Source: Proteobacteria bacterium UBA3413 (GTDB lineage Bacteria > Pseudomonadota > Gammaproteobacteria > Magnimaribacterales > D2472). Taken from it: a stretch of 38,986 nucleotides of DNA. Numbering within the stretch: position 1 is the stretch's first letter; each line of letters opens with the position of its first letter. A model generated the notes under the pieces. It saw nothing but the letters and a program-made list of their open reading frames with translations, had not been told where the DNA came from and searched no databases. A program made the position numbers and the translations under genes. Below are positions 15,137 through 23,732 of this stretch, in pieces. Where the stretch lies: NCBI GenBank assembly GCA_002358345.1, contig DEOR01000034.1, positions 1-38,986 on the forward strand. The letters run 5' to 3'.

Positions 15137-15979
15137 TTAAACAAGGTATTCATGCTTAAAGCCATTTGCAGTCATCTTACCTAGAGCAATAAATTCACCC
15201 AAAGGGTTATAAGTTCTAACCAAACCTTCTTGGGGAGCTGAAATATTCACAGCAGAGCCATTAATAAAATTTTTTAATTGATCTTCTGGAATTTGAATAG
15301 AGTCCAGGTGATTAAATGCGTCTTCAAGCGGGATGATATCTCGATTGCTAATTTCATCGACAGTCTTAGCATCAGCCAAAGAGAAATCTTTCTGGGTTAG
15401 TCTAACCAAGCCTGATAAATGGCCGCCGCAACCAAGTTGAGATCCTAAATCTCGGGCAATAGATCGAATGTAGGTGCCCTTAGAGCAGCTAACCTCAAAT
15501 GAAACTTTTGGCAGATTAATCACAATATTATCAATGCTTTTAATAATGATGGGTCGAGGTGCTTTTTCTACTGCAACCCCTTCACGCGCATATTTATACA
15601 TAGGCTTCCCTTTCACCTTTAATGCTGAGTAAATCGGTGGCTGTTGCAAGCTACTTCCTAAAAAAGATAAAAGCTCTTTCTGAATCTCATCATGAGAACT
15701 GGTGACTAATTTAGTGAGGAGCATCTCCCCTTCAGCATCATCGGTATCAGTTTGTTCGCCCAATGTGATCTCTGCTGCATAAGATTTATTGCTTTCTAGT
15801 AACAAAGAAGAGAATTTAGTCGCCCGATTAATAGCCAATATTAGCAACCCAGTGGCCATTGGGTCCAAGGTTCCAAGATGGCCAACTTTTTTGAATTGAA
15901 ATTTTCTTTTTACAGTCTGGACAACCCTTGATGAGGTTATGCCGCTGTCTTTATGGATTAATATGAATCCATTAGTCAC
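15137..15979 (-). CDS. truB: tRNA pseudouridine(55) synthase
   Basis: This 280-residue enzyme isomerises U55 in the T-loop of tRNAs. It begins NGFILIHKDSGITSSRVV. The catalytic Asp39 is in VGHLGTLDPMATGLL. Later motifs are YAAEITLGEQTDTDDAEGE, QQPPIYSALKVKGKPMYKYAREG and the RNA-binding CSKGTYIRSIARDLG. A short PUA-like C-terminus follows (about 225-280). The start is a GTG (15979-15977) overlapping the rbfA stop by 8 nt. It lies in the rimP-nusA-infB-rbfA-truB operon and is probably terminated by the hairpin at 15073-15108. Confidence 0.97.
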   Translation of the reverse strand: MTNGFILIHKDSGITSSRVVQTVKRKFQFKKVGHLGTLDPMATGLLILAINRATKFSSLLLESNKSYAAEITLGEQTDTDDAEGEMLLTKLVTSSHDEIQKELLSFLGSSLQQPPIYSALKVKGKPMYKYAREGVAVEKAPRPIIIKSIDNIVINLPKVSFEVSCSKGTYIRSIARDLGSQLGCGGHLSGLVRLTQKDFSLADAKTVDEISNRDIIPLEDAFNHLDSIQIPEDQLKNFINGSAVNISAPQEGLVRTYNPLGEFIALGKMTANGFKHEYLV

Positions 15980-16313
15980 TTAAAGAGCTCAAAATAGAAT
16001 CAATATTATTGTATCTCTCTAAACTTTCATCATATTTAAAGATCAACTTGGGCACTCTTCTAATTTTCATAAACTGCGAGAGTTTAGATCTAATCATAGA
16101 TGCGAATTTATCTAGAGATTTTTTATCTGGAGCTTGCAACTTGTCACCATTAATAATTGTGAAGTATACAGTTGCCACCCCAAGATCAGCTGCAGCTTTA
16201 ACATCAACAATATTAAGCAATTTAAAACGTTGATCTTGAACTTGAGCAGAAATAAGTTGAGAGATCTCTTTTTTTAAAAAATCTTCTACTTTAGGAATTC
16301 TAGATGATGACAT
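15972..16313 (-). CDS. rbfA: 30S ribosome-binding factor A
   Basis: This 113-residue KH-fold assembly factor binds the 30S subunit and helps 16S rRNA 5'-end maturation. It starts SSRIPKVEDFLKKEISQLI, matching the family opening (R-x-x-R/K-V). It continues to DLGVATVYFTI and a C-terminal KIRRVPKLIFKYDESLERYNNIDSIL, the conserved Phe-x-x-Asp-x-Ser region. The frame is open 35 codons further upstream, but that part is antiphase to the end of infB and unlike RbfA. ATG 16313, 4 nt after the infB stop, is the right start. Confidence 0.95.
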   Translation of the reverse strand: MSSSRIPKVEDFLKKEISQLISAQVQDQRFKLLNIVDVKAAADLGVATVYFTIINGDKLQAPDKKSLDKFASMIRSKLSQFMKIRRVPKLIFKYDESLERYNNIDSILSSLSD

Positions 16314-16317
16314 TGCG

Positions 16318-18621
16318 TCAGATAGTTTGAGCTTCTTCTTTCCTATCAAAGACTTCAACTTTATCTCCTGGTCTAATGTCTTTGTAATTCTTAATACCAA
16401 TCCCGCACTCTGTGCCATTCTTTACTTCACTCACATCATCTTTGAATCGTCGAAGGGAATCTAATTCACCCTGATGAATAACCACGTCATCTCTCAATAC
16501 ACGCACTGGTTTACTTTTAAAAATTGAACCCTCTACGACCATGCAACCCGCTACTTGACCAAATTTTGGAGAATTAAATACCTCTAGAACTTCAGCTGTT
16601 CCTACAATTTCTTCTCTTATGATTGGATCTAGTAAACCGCTTAGCCTAGCTTTAACCTCGTCAATTAACTCATAAATAATGCTGTGATAGGACAAAATAA
16701 TGGCTTCGCTTTCTACTATTTTTTTAACAGCGTTATCCGATCTTACATTAAAGCCTAAGATCATGGACTCAGTTGCAACAGCTAAATTAGCGTCAGATTC
16801 AGAAATACCTCCCACTCCAGATGCAACAACCTTAATAGAGGCAACAGTATTACCAATATCATTTAATGCAGCAACAATAGCCTCAGAGGTACCTGCAACG
16901 TCAGATTTTAATATGACGTTCAAGATCTTTTTATTGGATTGACCCATTGATTCAAAGATATTCCCAACGCTCTCATTCCTTTGTTTTAATACTTTTCTAT
17001 CCTTGAGCTTGTTCGCTCTAAATGCTGCGATTTCACGAGCCTCTTTATCATTCTTCACTACCTGAAATTTTTCGCCAGCATTAGGCACGCTATTTAAGCC
17101 AAGAATTTCTACAGCAAAGGAAGGCTCTGCAATTTTTAACTTCGAGGTATCAGATCCTATAATGGTCTTTACCTTTCCAATGGCTGCACCACAAACAACC
17201 ATATCTCCTAGCTTTAAAGTTCCACTCTGAATCAATAAGGTAGCCACAGGCCCTCTAAACTTATCAAGCTCTGATTCAATCACTACTCCTTGAGCTTGTC
17301 CTTCGTAATGTGCTTTTAGCTCTAATAGCTCTGATTCCAGAACTACTGCCTCTAATAATTTATCTACACCATCTCCTGTCAAAGCAGAAACTGGAATCAT
17401 TTGAATGTTTCCACCCCAATCTTCGGGCGTTAGGTCCTTGGCAGCTAAATCACCCTTAATTCTCTCAACGTCTGCGCCTTGTAAATCCATTTTATTGATT
17501 GCAACAACAATGGATACACCCGCAGCCTTCGCATGATTGATTGCCTCTTCTGTCTGAGGCATAACCCCATCATTTGCAGCAACTACTAGGATAACCACGT
17601 CAGTCGTGTTTGCTCCCCTTGCTCTCATGGATGAAAATGCTGCGTGACCAGGTGTATCAATGAAAGTGATAACAGAATTACCTACTGGCACTTGATAGGC
17701 GCCAATATGCTGAGTGATGCCTCCTGCCTCTCCATCAACAACTTTCGTCTGGCGAATAAAATCAAGCAGCGTTGTTTTTCCATGATCAACATGACCCATT
17801 ACTGTAACTACTGGCGCTCTTAATTTTGGAATATCTGTATATTCAATGCTGCCAATAATTTCATCTTCTACAGAGGAGTTATTTAAGGGAATGCCGTTAT
17901 GCCCTAATTCTTCAGCAACTAAGATGCCTGTTTCTTGGTCTATTGAATCATTGATGGTTGCTGCAACCCCTAAGCTCATTAAAGTCTTAACAACCATTCC
18001 TCCTTTCATGAACATGAGTTTAGCGAGCTCGCCAACCCTTATCATTTCTGGAACTTCTATATCTCGCTGAATAAATTCAACTGGCTTTGCAAACTGATGC
18101 GCAGAATCTTCCTTGCTAAAGCTCTTTTCTCTTCGAGAATACTCATTGGCTGCTCTTGAAAGCTGATCTTTAATATTTACACGTGGTTGAGATTGGTTTG
18201 GGGCTTGGAATTTTTGTGAAGTTTTTTTAGCTTCTTGCTGTTGCTCTTGTTTTAAAAGAATTGCCTGTTTAATCTGATCTTCACGTTTCTTCTGTTGCTC
18301 TTTTAGGTTCTCTGCGGCTGCCTGTCTTTTAGTTTCAATGTTATCAGTCATCCCTTCTGGCTGAACGGATGCAGGGCCTGTAGGTTGAGATACAGTCCCT
18401 TTTGATTTCACAGTTACCCCTCCACTACTAGATGATGAGGTCATAGCTTGGCTGGAACCAGGCTTACGATTATTTAAAGATTTTAAAAAAGCCAATTTAT
18501 CAGATGAAGTTATCTCATCTGATGATTTGGTATGAGAAAGGCCAGCAGCCTTCATTCGCTCTAATAGAGCTTCATCTTTAATCTTTAGAGTTTTTGCGAA
18601 ATCTTTAACTGTTAATGCCAA
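16318..18621 (-). CDS. infB: Translation initiation factor IF-2
   Basis: This 767-residue GTPase brings fMet-tRNA to the 30S complex. An IF2-N domain (about 1-55, VKDFAKTLKIKDEALLERMKAAGL) is followed by a charged Gln/Lys-rich linker (about 75-190) with coiled-coil character and then the G domain: G1 VTVMGHVDHGKTTLLDF (about 273-289), G3 DTPGHAAFSSMRARGA, G4 NKMD. Domains II-IV include the C2 fMet-tRNA domain ending IKNYKDIRPGDKVEVFDR. The start is a TTG (18621-18619) with AAGGA 7 nt upstream; there is no in-frame ATG nearby, and the following VKDFAK fits the family N-terminus. The shorter linker (E. coli has 890 residues) suits genome streamlining. Confidence 0.97.
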   Translation of the reverse strand: MALTVKDFAKTLKIKDEALLERMKAAGLSHTKSSDEITSSDKLAFLKSLNNRKPGSSQAMTSSSSSGGVTVKSKGTVSQPTGPASVQPEGMTDNIETKRQAAAENLKEQQKKREDQIKQAILLKQEQQQEAKKTSQKFQAPNQSQPRVNIKDQLSRAANEYSRREKSFSKEDSAHQFAKPVEFIQRDIEVPEMIRVGELAKLMFMKGGMVVKTLMSLGVAATINDSIDQETGILVAEELGHNGIPLNNSSVEDEIIGSIEYTDIPKLRAPVVTVMGHVDHGKTTLLDFIRQTKVVDGEAGGITQHIGAYQVPVGNSVITFIDTPGHAAFSSMRARGANTTDVVILVVAANDGVMPQTEEAINHAKAAGVSIVVAINKMDLQGADVERIKGDLAAKDLTPEDWGGNIQMIPVSALTGDGVDKLLEAVVLESELLELKAHYEGQAQGVVIESELDKFRGPVATLLIQSGTLKLGDMVVCGAAIGKVKTIIGSDTSKLKIAEPSFAVEILGLNSVPNAGEKFQVVKNDKEAREIAAFRANKLKDRKVLKQRNESVGNIFESMGQSNKKILNVILKSDVAGTSEAIVAALNDIGNTVASIKVVASGVGGISESDANLAVATESMILGFNVRSDNAVKKIVESEAIILSYHSIIYELIDEVKARLSGLLDPIIREEIVGTAEVLEVFNSPKFGQVAGCMVVEGSIFKSKPVRVLRDDVVIHQGELDSLRRFKDDVSEVKNGTECGIGIKNYKDIRPGDKVEVFDRKEEAQTI

Positions 18622-18636
18622 TGTACTGTCCTTTTT

Positions 18637-20100
18637 TTATTTAAACCAACTTTCTCTAGCCTTCATAATAATTTCTGCGGCTTTCTTTTCTGTGATCTCA
18701 AGCACCTCTTGCAATTCGTCTACAGCAAGCTCTGCAATATCATCCATGCTTTTCAATGACTTGGAGACCAGGATATCAACTTCTTCTTCGCTGAAACCTA
18801 GCTCAGTTAAAGATTCTAGGTTTGATTCTTCTTGGGTGATCTCGCCCATTGCTTCAAGTAAGGCGGCATCAGCAGCCGCTGTTTTAATCTCTTCTACCCT
18901 CACTGCTTCTAATCCAAGAGCAGCGAGTAACTTGTCGTCTTCGGCATAAGCAATATCATCAAAAGTTAAAAATCCTCCCCTGATCAGCGCCTCTGCTTCA
19001 GCTTCATTGATACTAAGATTATCCATTAACTTCGCTTGAAACTCTGCTTCCACAACTCTTTCTTTTGCTTCGGCTTCATTGCTACTAATAATATTTAGCT
19101 CCCACCCAACAAGACGGGATGCCAGGCGAATATTTTGCCCTCTTGATCCAATGGCAAGTGCTAAATTTTCTTCATTCACTGCTAATTCCATAGATCTAGA
19201 ATCCTCATCTATCAAAATAGATTCAACTTTGGCTGGAGCAAGAGCATTGATTACCATTTGCGCTGGATTATCATCGTAGATAATAATATCTATTCTTTCG
19301 TTGCCCAGTTCACCAGAAACAGATTGGACTCTTGAGCCTCTCATCCCAACACATGCACCTACAGGATCAATTCTGCCATCATTTGTCTTGACGGTAATCT
19401 TTGATCTAGAGCCTGCATCTCTTGCGATGCCTCGAATTTCAATAATATCCTCATTAATTTCAGGAACTTCAATTCTAAAGAGCTCCGTAACCATTTCTGG
19501 ACAAGTTCTGCTCAGCATTAATTGTGAGCCTCTGCCGTCAATCTTCCGAATTTGTAAAATTGCTCTCATGCGGTCTTTAATTTTATAAATCTCTCCAGGT
19601 AGCAATTGGCTTCTTGGAAGAATAGCCTCTATGCCATTTCCTATGTCTACAATAATATTGTCTCGAGTAACTCGCTTCACAGTTCCATTCATCAGAGAGT
19701 TATTTTGAGAGGTAAACATTGCAACAATATTATCTCTCTCAGCTTCTCTAACTTTTTGCATCATTACTTGGCGGGCAGCTTGAGCCTCAATCCTTCCAAA
19801 CACTACATTATCTACATCTATGGAATAAGTATCTCCTAGGCTCATTTGGGAGTCAGCTTCAGTAATATGAGTTTCTTTATGGAACTCCTCAATGGTTTCT
19901 TCTGCTACAGCCCAATGTCTGTGGGTTGAATATTCTCCAGATACCCTATCAATTGATACTGTGATTTCTGCATCTTCGTGAAAATGACGAAGGGAAGCGG
20001 TGGCAATGGCTGTCTCCAATGCACCAAATATAATCCCCTCATCAATTCCTTTTTCATTCGAAACAGATTCAACAACTGCTAATATCTCAATACTTTTCAT
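18637..20100 (-). CDS. nusA: Transcription termination/antitermination factor NusA
   Basis: The 487-residue protein binds RNA polymerase and nascent RNA, modulating pausing, intrinsic termination and antitermination. It has an N-terminal polymerase-binding domain (1-125), an S1 domain (about 135-200, GTVKRVTRDNIIVDIGNGIEAILP), and tandem KH domains (about 225-345) with VGACVGMRGSRVQSV and LAIGSRGQNIRLASRL. Two acidic C-terminal helix-hairpin-helix repeats (about 360-425 and 435-487) resemble the AR1/AR2 domains of gammaproteobacterial NusA. The ATG overlaps the rimP stop by 1 nt (TAATG). NusA often controls its own operon by termination in the leader, and a terminator-like hairpin lies upstream of rimP here. 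Confidence 0.97.
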   Translation of the reverse strand: MKSIEILAVVESVSNEKGIDEGIIFGALETAIATASLRHFHEDAEITVSIDRVSGEYSTHRHWAVAEETIEEFHKETHITEADSQMSLGDTYSIDVDNVVFGRIEAQAARQVMMQKVREAERDNIVAMFTSQNNSLMNGTVKRVTRDNIIVDIGNGIEAILPRSQLLPGEIYKIKDRMRAILQIRKIDGRGSQLMLSRTCPEMVTELFRIEVPEINEDIIEIRGIARDAGSRSKITVKTNDGRIDPVGACVGMRGSRVQSVSGELGNERIDIIIYDDNPAQMVINALAPAKVESILIDEDSRSMELAVNEENLALAIGSRGQNIRLASRLVGWELNIISSNEAEAKERVVEAEFQAKLMDNLSINEAEAEALIRGGFLTFDDIAYAEDDKLLAALGLEAVRVEEIKTAAADAALLEAMGEITQEESNLESLTELGFSEEEVDILVSKSLKSMDDIAELAVDELQEVLEITEKKAAEIIMKARESWFK

Positions 20101-20576
20101 TATTTATTTCCTCTCATAAGTTCATCAAAATTCGGTTTTAGTCGACATAAATCAAGATCTAAAAAATTTAAACTTAACTGCTCTTCATCGCACTTAACGA
20201 TCATTTCATTATTTTTAACATTCAGCAATTTTACAATTAAGCTTTTCTTGCCATTCATCGCTTCTCTTAACTTCAGGTGAAACTCTTCATCGACAAATGA
20301 GCTGAGCTGACTTGCATTAAAAAACTTCCTATCTATACCAGGCGTTGATACTTCCAATACATAGTCTTGATCAATCAATGAATCATTTAAGGCTAATTCA
20401 TAATTAAGATCTTGTGCAATTTTCTCGCAATCTTCAATTGTAGCCCCAGCAATTGCATCTATATAGACTCTAATCGTAGGCCTTCTTTTCCCTCTTAATA
20501 AATCAATGCCCCATAGCTCACATCCATGGCTTTCAACCACAGGCTTTATTGCATCTTCTATCTCTTCTATTCTCAT
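20100..20576 (-). CDS. rimP: Ribosome maturation factor RimP
   Basis: This 158-residue protein is needed for maturation of the 30S subunit and binds before S12 and S5. It begins EEIEDAIKPVVESHGCELWGIDLLRG, then TIRVYIDAIAGATIEDCEKIAQDLNYEL and LEVSTPGIDRKF, which is the family core. The C-terminal SH3-like domain spans about 88-150. The ATG at 20576 has no visible Shine-Dalgarno and lies only 12 nt after the T-run of a hairpin between it and tRNA-fMet. It is the first protein gene of the rimP-nusA-infB-rbfA-truB operon. Confidence 0.96.
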   Translation of the reverse strand: MRIEEIEDAIKPVVESHGCELWGIDLLRGKRRPTIRVYIDAIAGATIEDCEKIAQDLNYELALNDSLIDQDYVLEVSTPGIDRKFFNASQLSSFVDEEFHLKLREAMNGKKSLIVKLLNVKNNEMIVKCDEEQLSLNFLDLDLCRLKPNFDELMRGNK

Positions 20577-20588
20577 TGCTTTACAAAT

Positions 20589-20609
20589 AAAAAAGGGGCT
20601 AATGCCCCA
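20589..20609 (-). terminator. Terminator/attenuator between initiator tRNA and rimP
   Basis: On the minus strand GGGGC (20608-20604), loop ATTA and GCCCC (20599-20595) are followed by six Ts (20594-20589). It lies 18 nt after the tRNA-fMet CCA and just before rimP. It would end the tRNA transcript, so the rimP operon must rely on read-through or antitermination from the tRNA promoter, or on an unseen internal promoter. Confidence 0.85.
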
Positions 20610-20626
20610 GTACGTATTTCTCTAAC

Positions 20627-20703
<77 letters not shown>

Positions 20704-20719
20704 TCGCAGAGAAACAGAG

Positions 20720-20747
20720 TGTATAGAAAGCATGTACTGAAGGTCAA
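20720..20747 (-). promoter_or_regulatory. Promoter of tRNA-fMet and probably the rimP operon
   Basis: On the minus strand TTGACC (20747-20742), a 16-nt spacer and TATACA (20725-20720) form a good sigma-70 promoter, placing the start about 10 nt before the tRNA 5' end. It is divergent from the tRNA-Leu promoter in the same 101-nt gap. Confidence 0.75.
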
Positions 20748-20763
20748 GTCTATTTAAATTTAT

Positions 20764-20793
20764 TTAAGCATTAAAAAAATATCTTGCTATAAT
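20764..20793 (+). promoter_or_regulatory. Promoter of tRNA-Leu
   Basis: A perfect TATAAT (20788-20793) lies 11 nt before the tRNA 5' end. The best -35 is TTAAGC (20764-20769) at 18 nt, which is weak. An A-rich tract fills the spacer. Confidence 0.7.
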
Positions 20794-20804
20794 CCTTTTT
20801 CTTT

Positions 20805-20891
20805 GCCGAAGTGGTGGAATTGGTAGACACGCTAGCTTGAGGGGTTAGTGAGCGCAAGCTCGTGCGGGTTCAAGTCCCGCTTTCGGCACCA
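20805..20891 (+). tRNA. tRNA-Leu (anticodon GAG)
   Basis: The 87-nt class II tRNA has acceptor GCCGAAG pairing with TTTCGGC (one G-U), the anticodon arm CTAGC-TTGAGGG-GTTAG, a long variable arm (GAGCGCAAGCTC region) and T-arm GCGGG-TTCAAGT-CCCGC, then A73 and encoded CCA. It is close to E. coli leuU, which also lies downstream of secG. Confidence 0.97.
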
Positions 20892-20905
20892 TCATAATTT
20901 GAATG

Positions 20906-20929
20906 ATTGTTATGTTATAATGTAACAAT
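20906..20929 (+). promoter_or_regulatory. Zur-like operator overlapping an extended -10 promoter
   Basis: The core at 20913-20927, TGTTATAATGTAACA, is one base from the central E. coli Zur-box palindrome (TGTTATANTATAACA). A second inverted repeat, ATTGTTA (20906-20912) with TAACAAT (20923-20929), surrounds it. Within it, TG-T-TATAAT (TATAAT at 20916-20921) is an extended -10. Its end is 6 nt before the ATG of the MerC-like gene, so the transcript would be leaderless, and a repressor bound here would block RNA polymerase. The zinc (Zur) assignment is inference from the consensus. Confidence 0.6.
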
Positions 20930-21338
20930 GAAGAACTTATCTCTAGCCTTAAATACAGCAGGATTCTCCGTTTCTTTTGTATGCTTCCTTCATTGTGTTT
21001 TAGTTATCCTGGTATTTGCAGGCATATTAAACTCAAATATGTATCTGATAGCTCTATTTGAAGATCCAACAAATCACGCAATATTAATTCTTAGCGGTTT
21101 CTCTTTAGCCTGCTTATCTCGGTTAAAATTTATCGGCCCATCCAATGATGCACGTCTTAAAGACAGGTCAGTGCTCAAGGTTAAATTCCGAGGTCTGAAA
21201 TCCAAACGCTTGATTGGCGGAGGCTTATTGCTTGGATTTTCGTTTTTCTTCGCTGATATTTATGCTGAGATATTAGTATTACTAGGGGCGATGACTCTTC
21301 TGAGTATGCATTCAGCTAAGCTTTTTAAGCGATACTGA
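20928..21338 (+). CDS. MerC-like small membrane protein, probably Zur-regulated
   Basis: This 136-residue integral membrane protein has about four hydrophobic helices (roughly 10-30, 36-55, 90-107, 108-124). The first contains Cys19-Phe-Leu-His-Cys23 in SFVCFLHCVLV, the C-x-x-H-C motif of the MerC family, thought to carry metal ions across the inner membrane. No merA, merR or merP is nearby, so mercury resistance is unlikely. The Zur-like operator over its start suggests a role when zinc is scarce, such as metal uptake or sensing. A TTG 21 nt upstream is in frame but lies in the operator, so I prefer ATG 20928. The stop is 1 nt from that of convergent secG. Read-through from tRNA-Leu is possible. 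Confidence 0.7.
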   Translation: MKNLSLALNTAGFSVSFVCFLHCVLVILVFAGILNSNMYLIALFEDPTNHAILILSGFSLACLSRLKFIGPSNDARLKDRSVLKVKFRGLKSKRLIGGGLLLGFSFFFADIYAEILVLLGAMTLLSMHSAKLFKRY

Positions 21339-21339
21339 T

Positions 21340-21645
21340 CTACTCAACAGGTATTTCAACTACTTTTTTTGCTTCCTGAATTTCCTCGTCACTAAAAAGC
21401 ATTTCTGTATTTTCATTTTTTAACAACACAGCTTGGGCTAAATTAAGACCAAGAAACAATGCAGCAATCAGACCTGTTAGCTTTCCAAGAAAATTTGATG
21501 GCCCTACAGCTCCAAACATTGAATTTGAAGATCCACCGCCAAAAGCTGATCCTAAATCAGAGCCTTTGCCTTGCTGCAAGATCACTAAAATAATTAGGAT
21601 AATTGCTAAGATGATGCATGCGATTTTTATTGTTGTAATAATCAT
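21340..21645 (-). CDS. secG: Preprotein translocase subunit SecG
   Basis: The 101-residue protein has two transmembrane helices (about 3-23 and 53-73) and the conserved cytoplasmic loop LQQGKGSDLGSAFGGGSSNSMFG. SecG assists the SecYE channel during SecA-driven export. The C-terminal tail is charged (about 76-101). The ATG lies 4 nt after the tpiA stop. The glmM-tpiA-secG-tRNALeu arrangement is as in pseudomonads. Confidence 0.96.
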   Translation of the reverse strand: MIITTIKIACIILAIILIILVILQQGKGSDLGSAFGGGSSNSMFGAVGPSNFLGKLTGLIAALFLGLNLAQAVLLKNENTEMLFSDEEIQEAKKVVEIPVE

Positions 21646-21649
21646 ATTT

Positions 21650-22405
21650 TTATAACCCTTTTAAATCATTAAAGATATTTGCTATTGAGGCAAACTCCCC
21701 ACCATTCAGTGACGCCCCACCTATTAATGCGCCATCAATCTCTTTTTCTTTAAAAATTGATTGAGAATTTTCTAAATTGACGCTCCCACCATAAATTACA
21801 GCATGGAGATGAATGTTGGGAAAACGAGATTGTACTACATCTTTAATCATTTCATGAATTGAATTAATTTCTTCAGGCTCAGGCATCACCCCAGTTCCAA
21901 TCGCCCACACAGGTTCATAGGCGATAGTTAATGAGTGTAGTGTTGAGCAAGCCCTTAAGACATTACTTACTTGCATCTCCAACACCTTCTCAGTTTTATT
22001 TTGGTCTCTCTCCTCCCTGGACTCTCCCACACATAAAATTGGGAGCAGAGAGGTTGAACTTGCAAGATCAAGTTTTGCAGCAATATCACCATCTAATTCA
22101 TTAAAGAACATTCTTCGCTCAGAATGCCCTGTAATTGAAAATAAGCCGCCGGCATCTTTAACCATGCTTGATGCGATTTCGCCAGTTCTAGCTCCAGAAG
22201 AGAACTGATCTATATTTTGAGAGCCTATAGCAATACCGGGATTACTGGAATATCTAGCTATATCACTTATATAGATTGCAGGTGGTGCAATGCCAAGCGA
22301 ATCATGGTGAGATCCTTGGTAGCTTTGGTTGAATGCTGCAAACCAATTTTGATAAAAAGATTTGGAGCCATGAAGTTTCCAGTTTGCTAGAAGTTTTAAG
22401 CTCAT
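21650..22405 (-). CDS. tpiA: Triosephosphate isomerase
   Basis: This 251-residue TIM barrel interconverts dihydroxyacetone phosphate and glyceraldehyde-3-phosphate. Catalytic residues are Lys10 in ANWKLHGS, His94 in ITGHSERR and Glu164 in AYEPVWAIGTG. The phosphate-binding YGGSVN and GALIGGASL are present near the C-terminus. The ATG is 3 nt after the glmM stop. Length and motifs are normal, so full activity is expected. Confidence 0.98.
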   Translation of the reverse strand: MSLKLLANWKLHGSKSFYQNWFAAFNQSYQGSHHDSLGIAPPAIYISDIARYSSNPGIAIGSQNIDQFSSGARTGEIASSMVKDAGGLFSITGHSERRMFFNELDGDIAAKLDLASSTSLLPILCVGESREERDQNKTEKVLEMQVSNVLRACSTLHSLTIAYEPVWAIGTGVMPEPEEINSIHEMIKDVVQSRFPNIHLHAVIYGGSVNLENSQSIFKEKEIDGALIGGASLNGGEFASIANIFNDLKGL

Positions 22406-22408
22406 GCC

Positions 22409-23725
22409 CTAACTAGCAAACATGCCAGCAATATCTTCAGCATATTTTTTTGCAGTTGATTCGCTATCGGATTCGACCATCACTCTAATTTTACTCTCAG
22501 TTCCTGATGGCCGGACCAATACCCTGCCAACGGTTAGGTCAGATTCAACTTCTTTAATAAATTTTAGGATGCTAGGATCAGAAAGGATATCTTTATTTAC
22601 AACATCAACACTAATATTCACCTGGGGCATTTTTGAGTAGTTGCTTAAAATCTCAGCTGGATTTTTTTCTAGCATCAATAAAGATGAAATAACTTTAAGC
22701 GCTGCAATTGTTCCATCGCCTGTGCTAACTAAATCTCGACAGATAATGTGGCCAGATGGCTCTCCACCGAGAAACCAGCCTTCTTTTCTTAACATTTGGC
22801 TAACATATTTATCTCCAACTTCCGCGCGTTTAAACTGGTAGCCAAGTTTTCTAATACCTTCTTCAAAACCTAAATTACTCATCTGAGTCCCAATTAATCC
22901 AGACCATGGCCCGGTTCTATTTGGGTTTGCAAATGCTAAAATATACATAATGTCATCGCCGTCTAGGACTGTGCCATTTTGATCGATTATGACTACTCTG
23001 TCTCCATCTCCATCTAAAGCAACACCAAAATCTGCTCTTTGCTTCATAACCTCTTCTTGGACTTTAGCTGGGTTTGTTGAGCCGCAATCACGATTAATAT
23101 TAAATCCATCCGGGCTTGTACCCAAGGTTATAACCTCGGCACCAAGCTCCTCAAAAATAGAAGGGCTGACTTTATAACAAGCACCATGAGCGCAATCGAG
23201 GACTATCCTCAGTGACTCAAAAGATAGCTCAGCTGGTACTGTAGATTTACAGAATTCAATATATCTAGCGCCAGATTCATCAAATCTCCTGGCTTTACCA
23301 AGCTCTGCTGTAGGTACAGGCTTCAAATCTCCTTTGAGAAGTTTTTCAATCTTTTGTTCTACCTCTTTTGAGATTTTCTCACCATTGCCAGTAAAAAGTT
23401 TGATGCCATTATCAAGATAATCGTTATGCGATGCGCTAATAACAATACCAAACTGGCCTCTAAGAGATTTGGTTAAGTAAGCAACTCCAGGTGTGGGAAG
23501 AGGACCAAGCAATCTTACGTTGACTCCAGCAGCTATAAATCCAGCTTGAAGAGCAGATTCAAGCATGTAACCAGAAACGCGAGTATCTTTTCCAATTAAA
23601 ACTGTGCCCCATCCCATCTCTTTAAGAACTATGCCTGCGGCATGACCTATTCTAAGACATACTTCTGGTGTAATCTCAGATTCCACAGGACCTCTAATTC
23701 CATCAGTGCCAAATTTAATATTCAT
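22409..23725 (-). CDS. glmM: Phosphoglucosamine mutase
   Basis: This 438-residue enzyme makes glucosamine-1-phosphate for UDP-GlcNAc, hence peptidoglycan and LPS. It begins NIKFGTDGIRGPVESEITPE. The phosphorylated Ser99 is in VISASHNDYLDNGIK, the magnesium loop is ALDGDGDRVV, the sugar loop GGEPSGHI and the phosphate loop RPSGTESKIRVM. The frame is open 50 codons further upstream, but that stretch overlaps ftsH and is not GlmM-like, so the start is ATG 23725, 7 nt after ftsH. folP, usually between ftsH and glmM, is missing. Confidence 0.97.
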   Translation of the reverse strand: MNIKFGTDGIRGPVESEITPEVCLRIGHAAGIVLKEMGWGTVLIGKDTRVSGYMLESALQAGFIAAGVNVRLLGPLPTPGVAYLTKSLRGQFGIVISASHNDYLDNGIKLFTGNGEKISKEVEQKIEKLLKGDLKPVPTAELGKARRFDESGARYIEFCKSTVPAELSFESLRIVLDCAHGACYKVSPSIFEELGAEVITLGTSPDGFNINRDCGSTNPAKVQEEVMKQRADFGVALDGDGDRVVIIDQNGTVLDGDDIMYILAFANPNRTGPWSGLIGTQMSNLGFEEGIRKLGYQFKRAEVGDKYVSQMLRKEGWFLGGEPSGHIICRDLVSTGDGTIAALKVISSLLMLEKNPAEILSNYSKMPQVNISVDVVNKDILSDPSILKFIKEVESDLTVGRVLVRPSGTESKIRVMVESDSESTAKKYAEDIAGMFAS

Positions 23726-23732
23726 ACTAGAA

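Noticed and set aside
16314..16418. 35-codon extension of rbfA
   Set aside because: It is out of frame within the end of infB; MSSSRIPK matches the RbfA start.
20907..20927. TTG start for the MerC-like protein
   Set aside because: It lies within the operator/promoter, and the ATG at 20928 gives the natural N-terminus at the predicted mRNA start.
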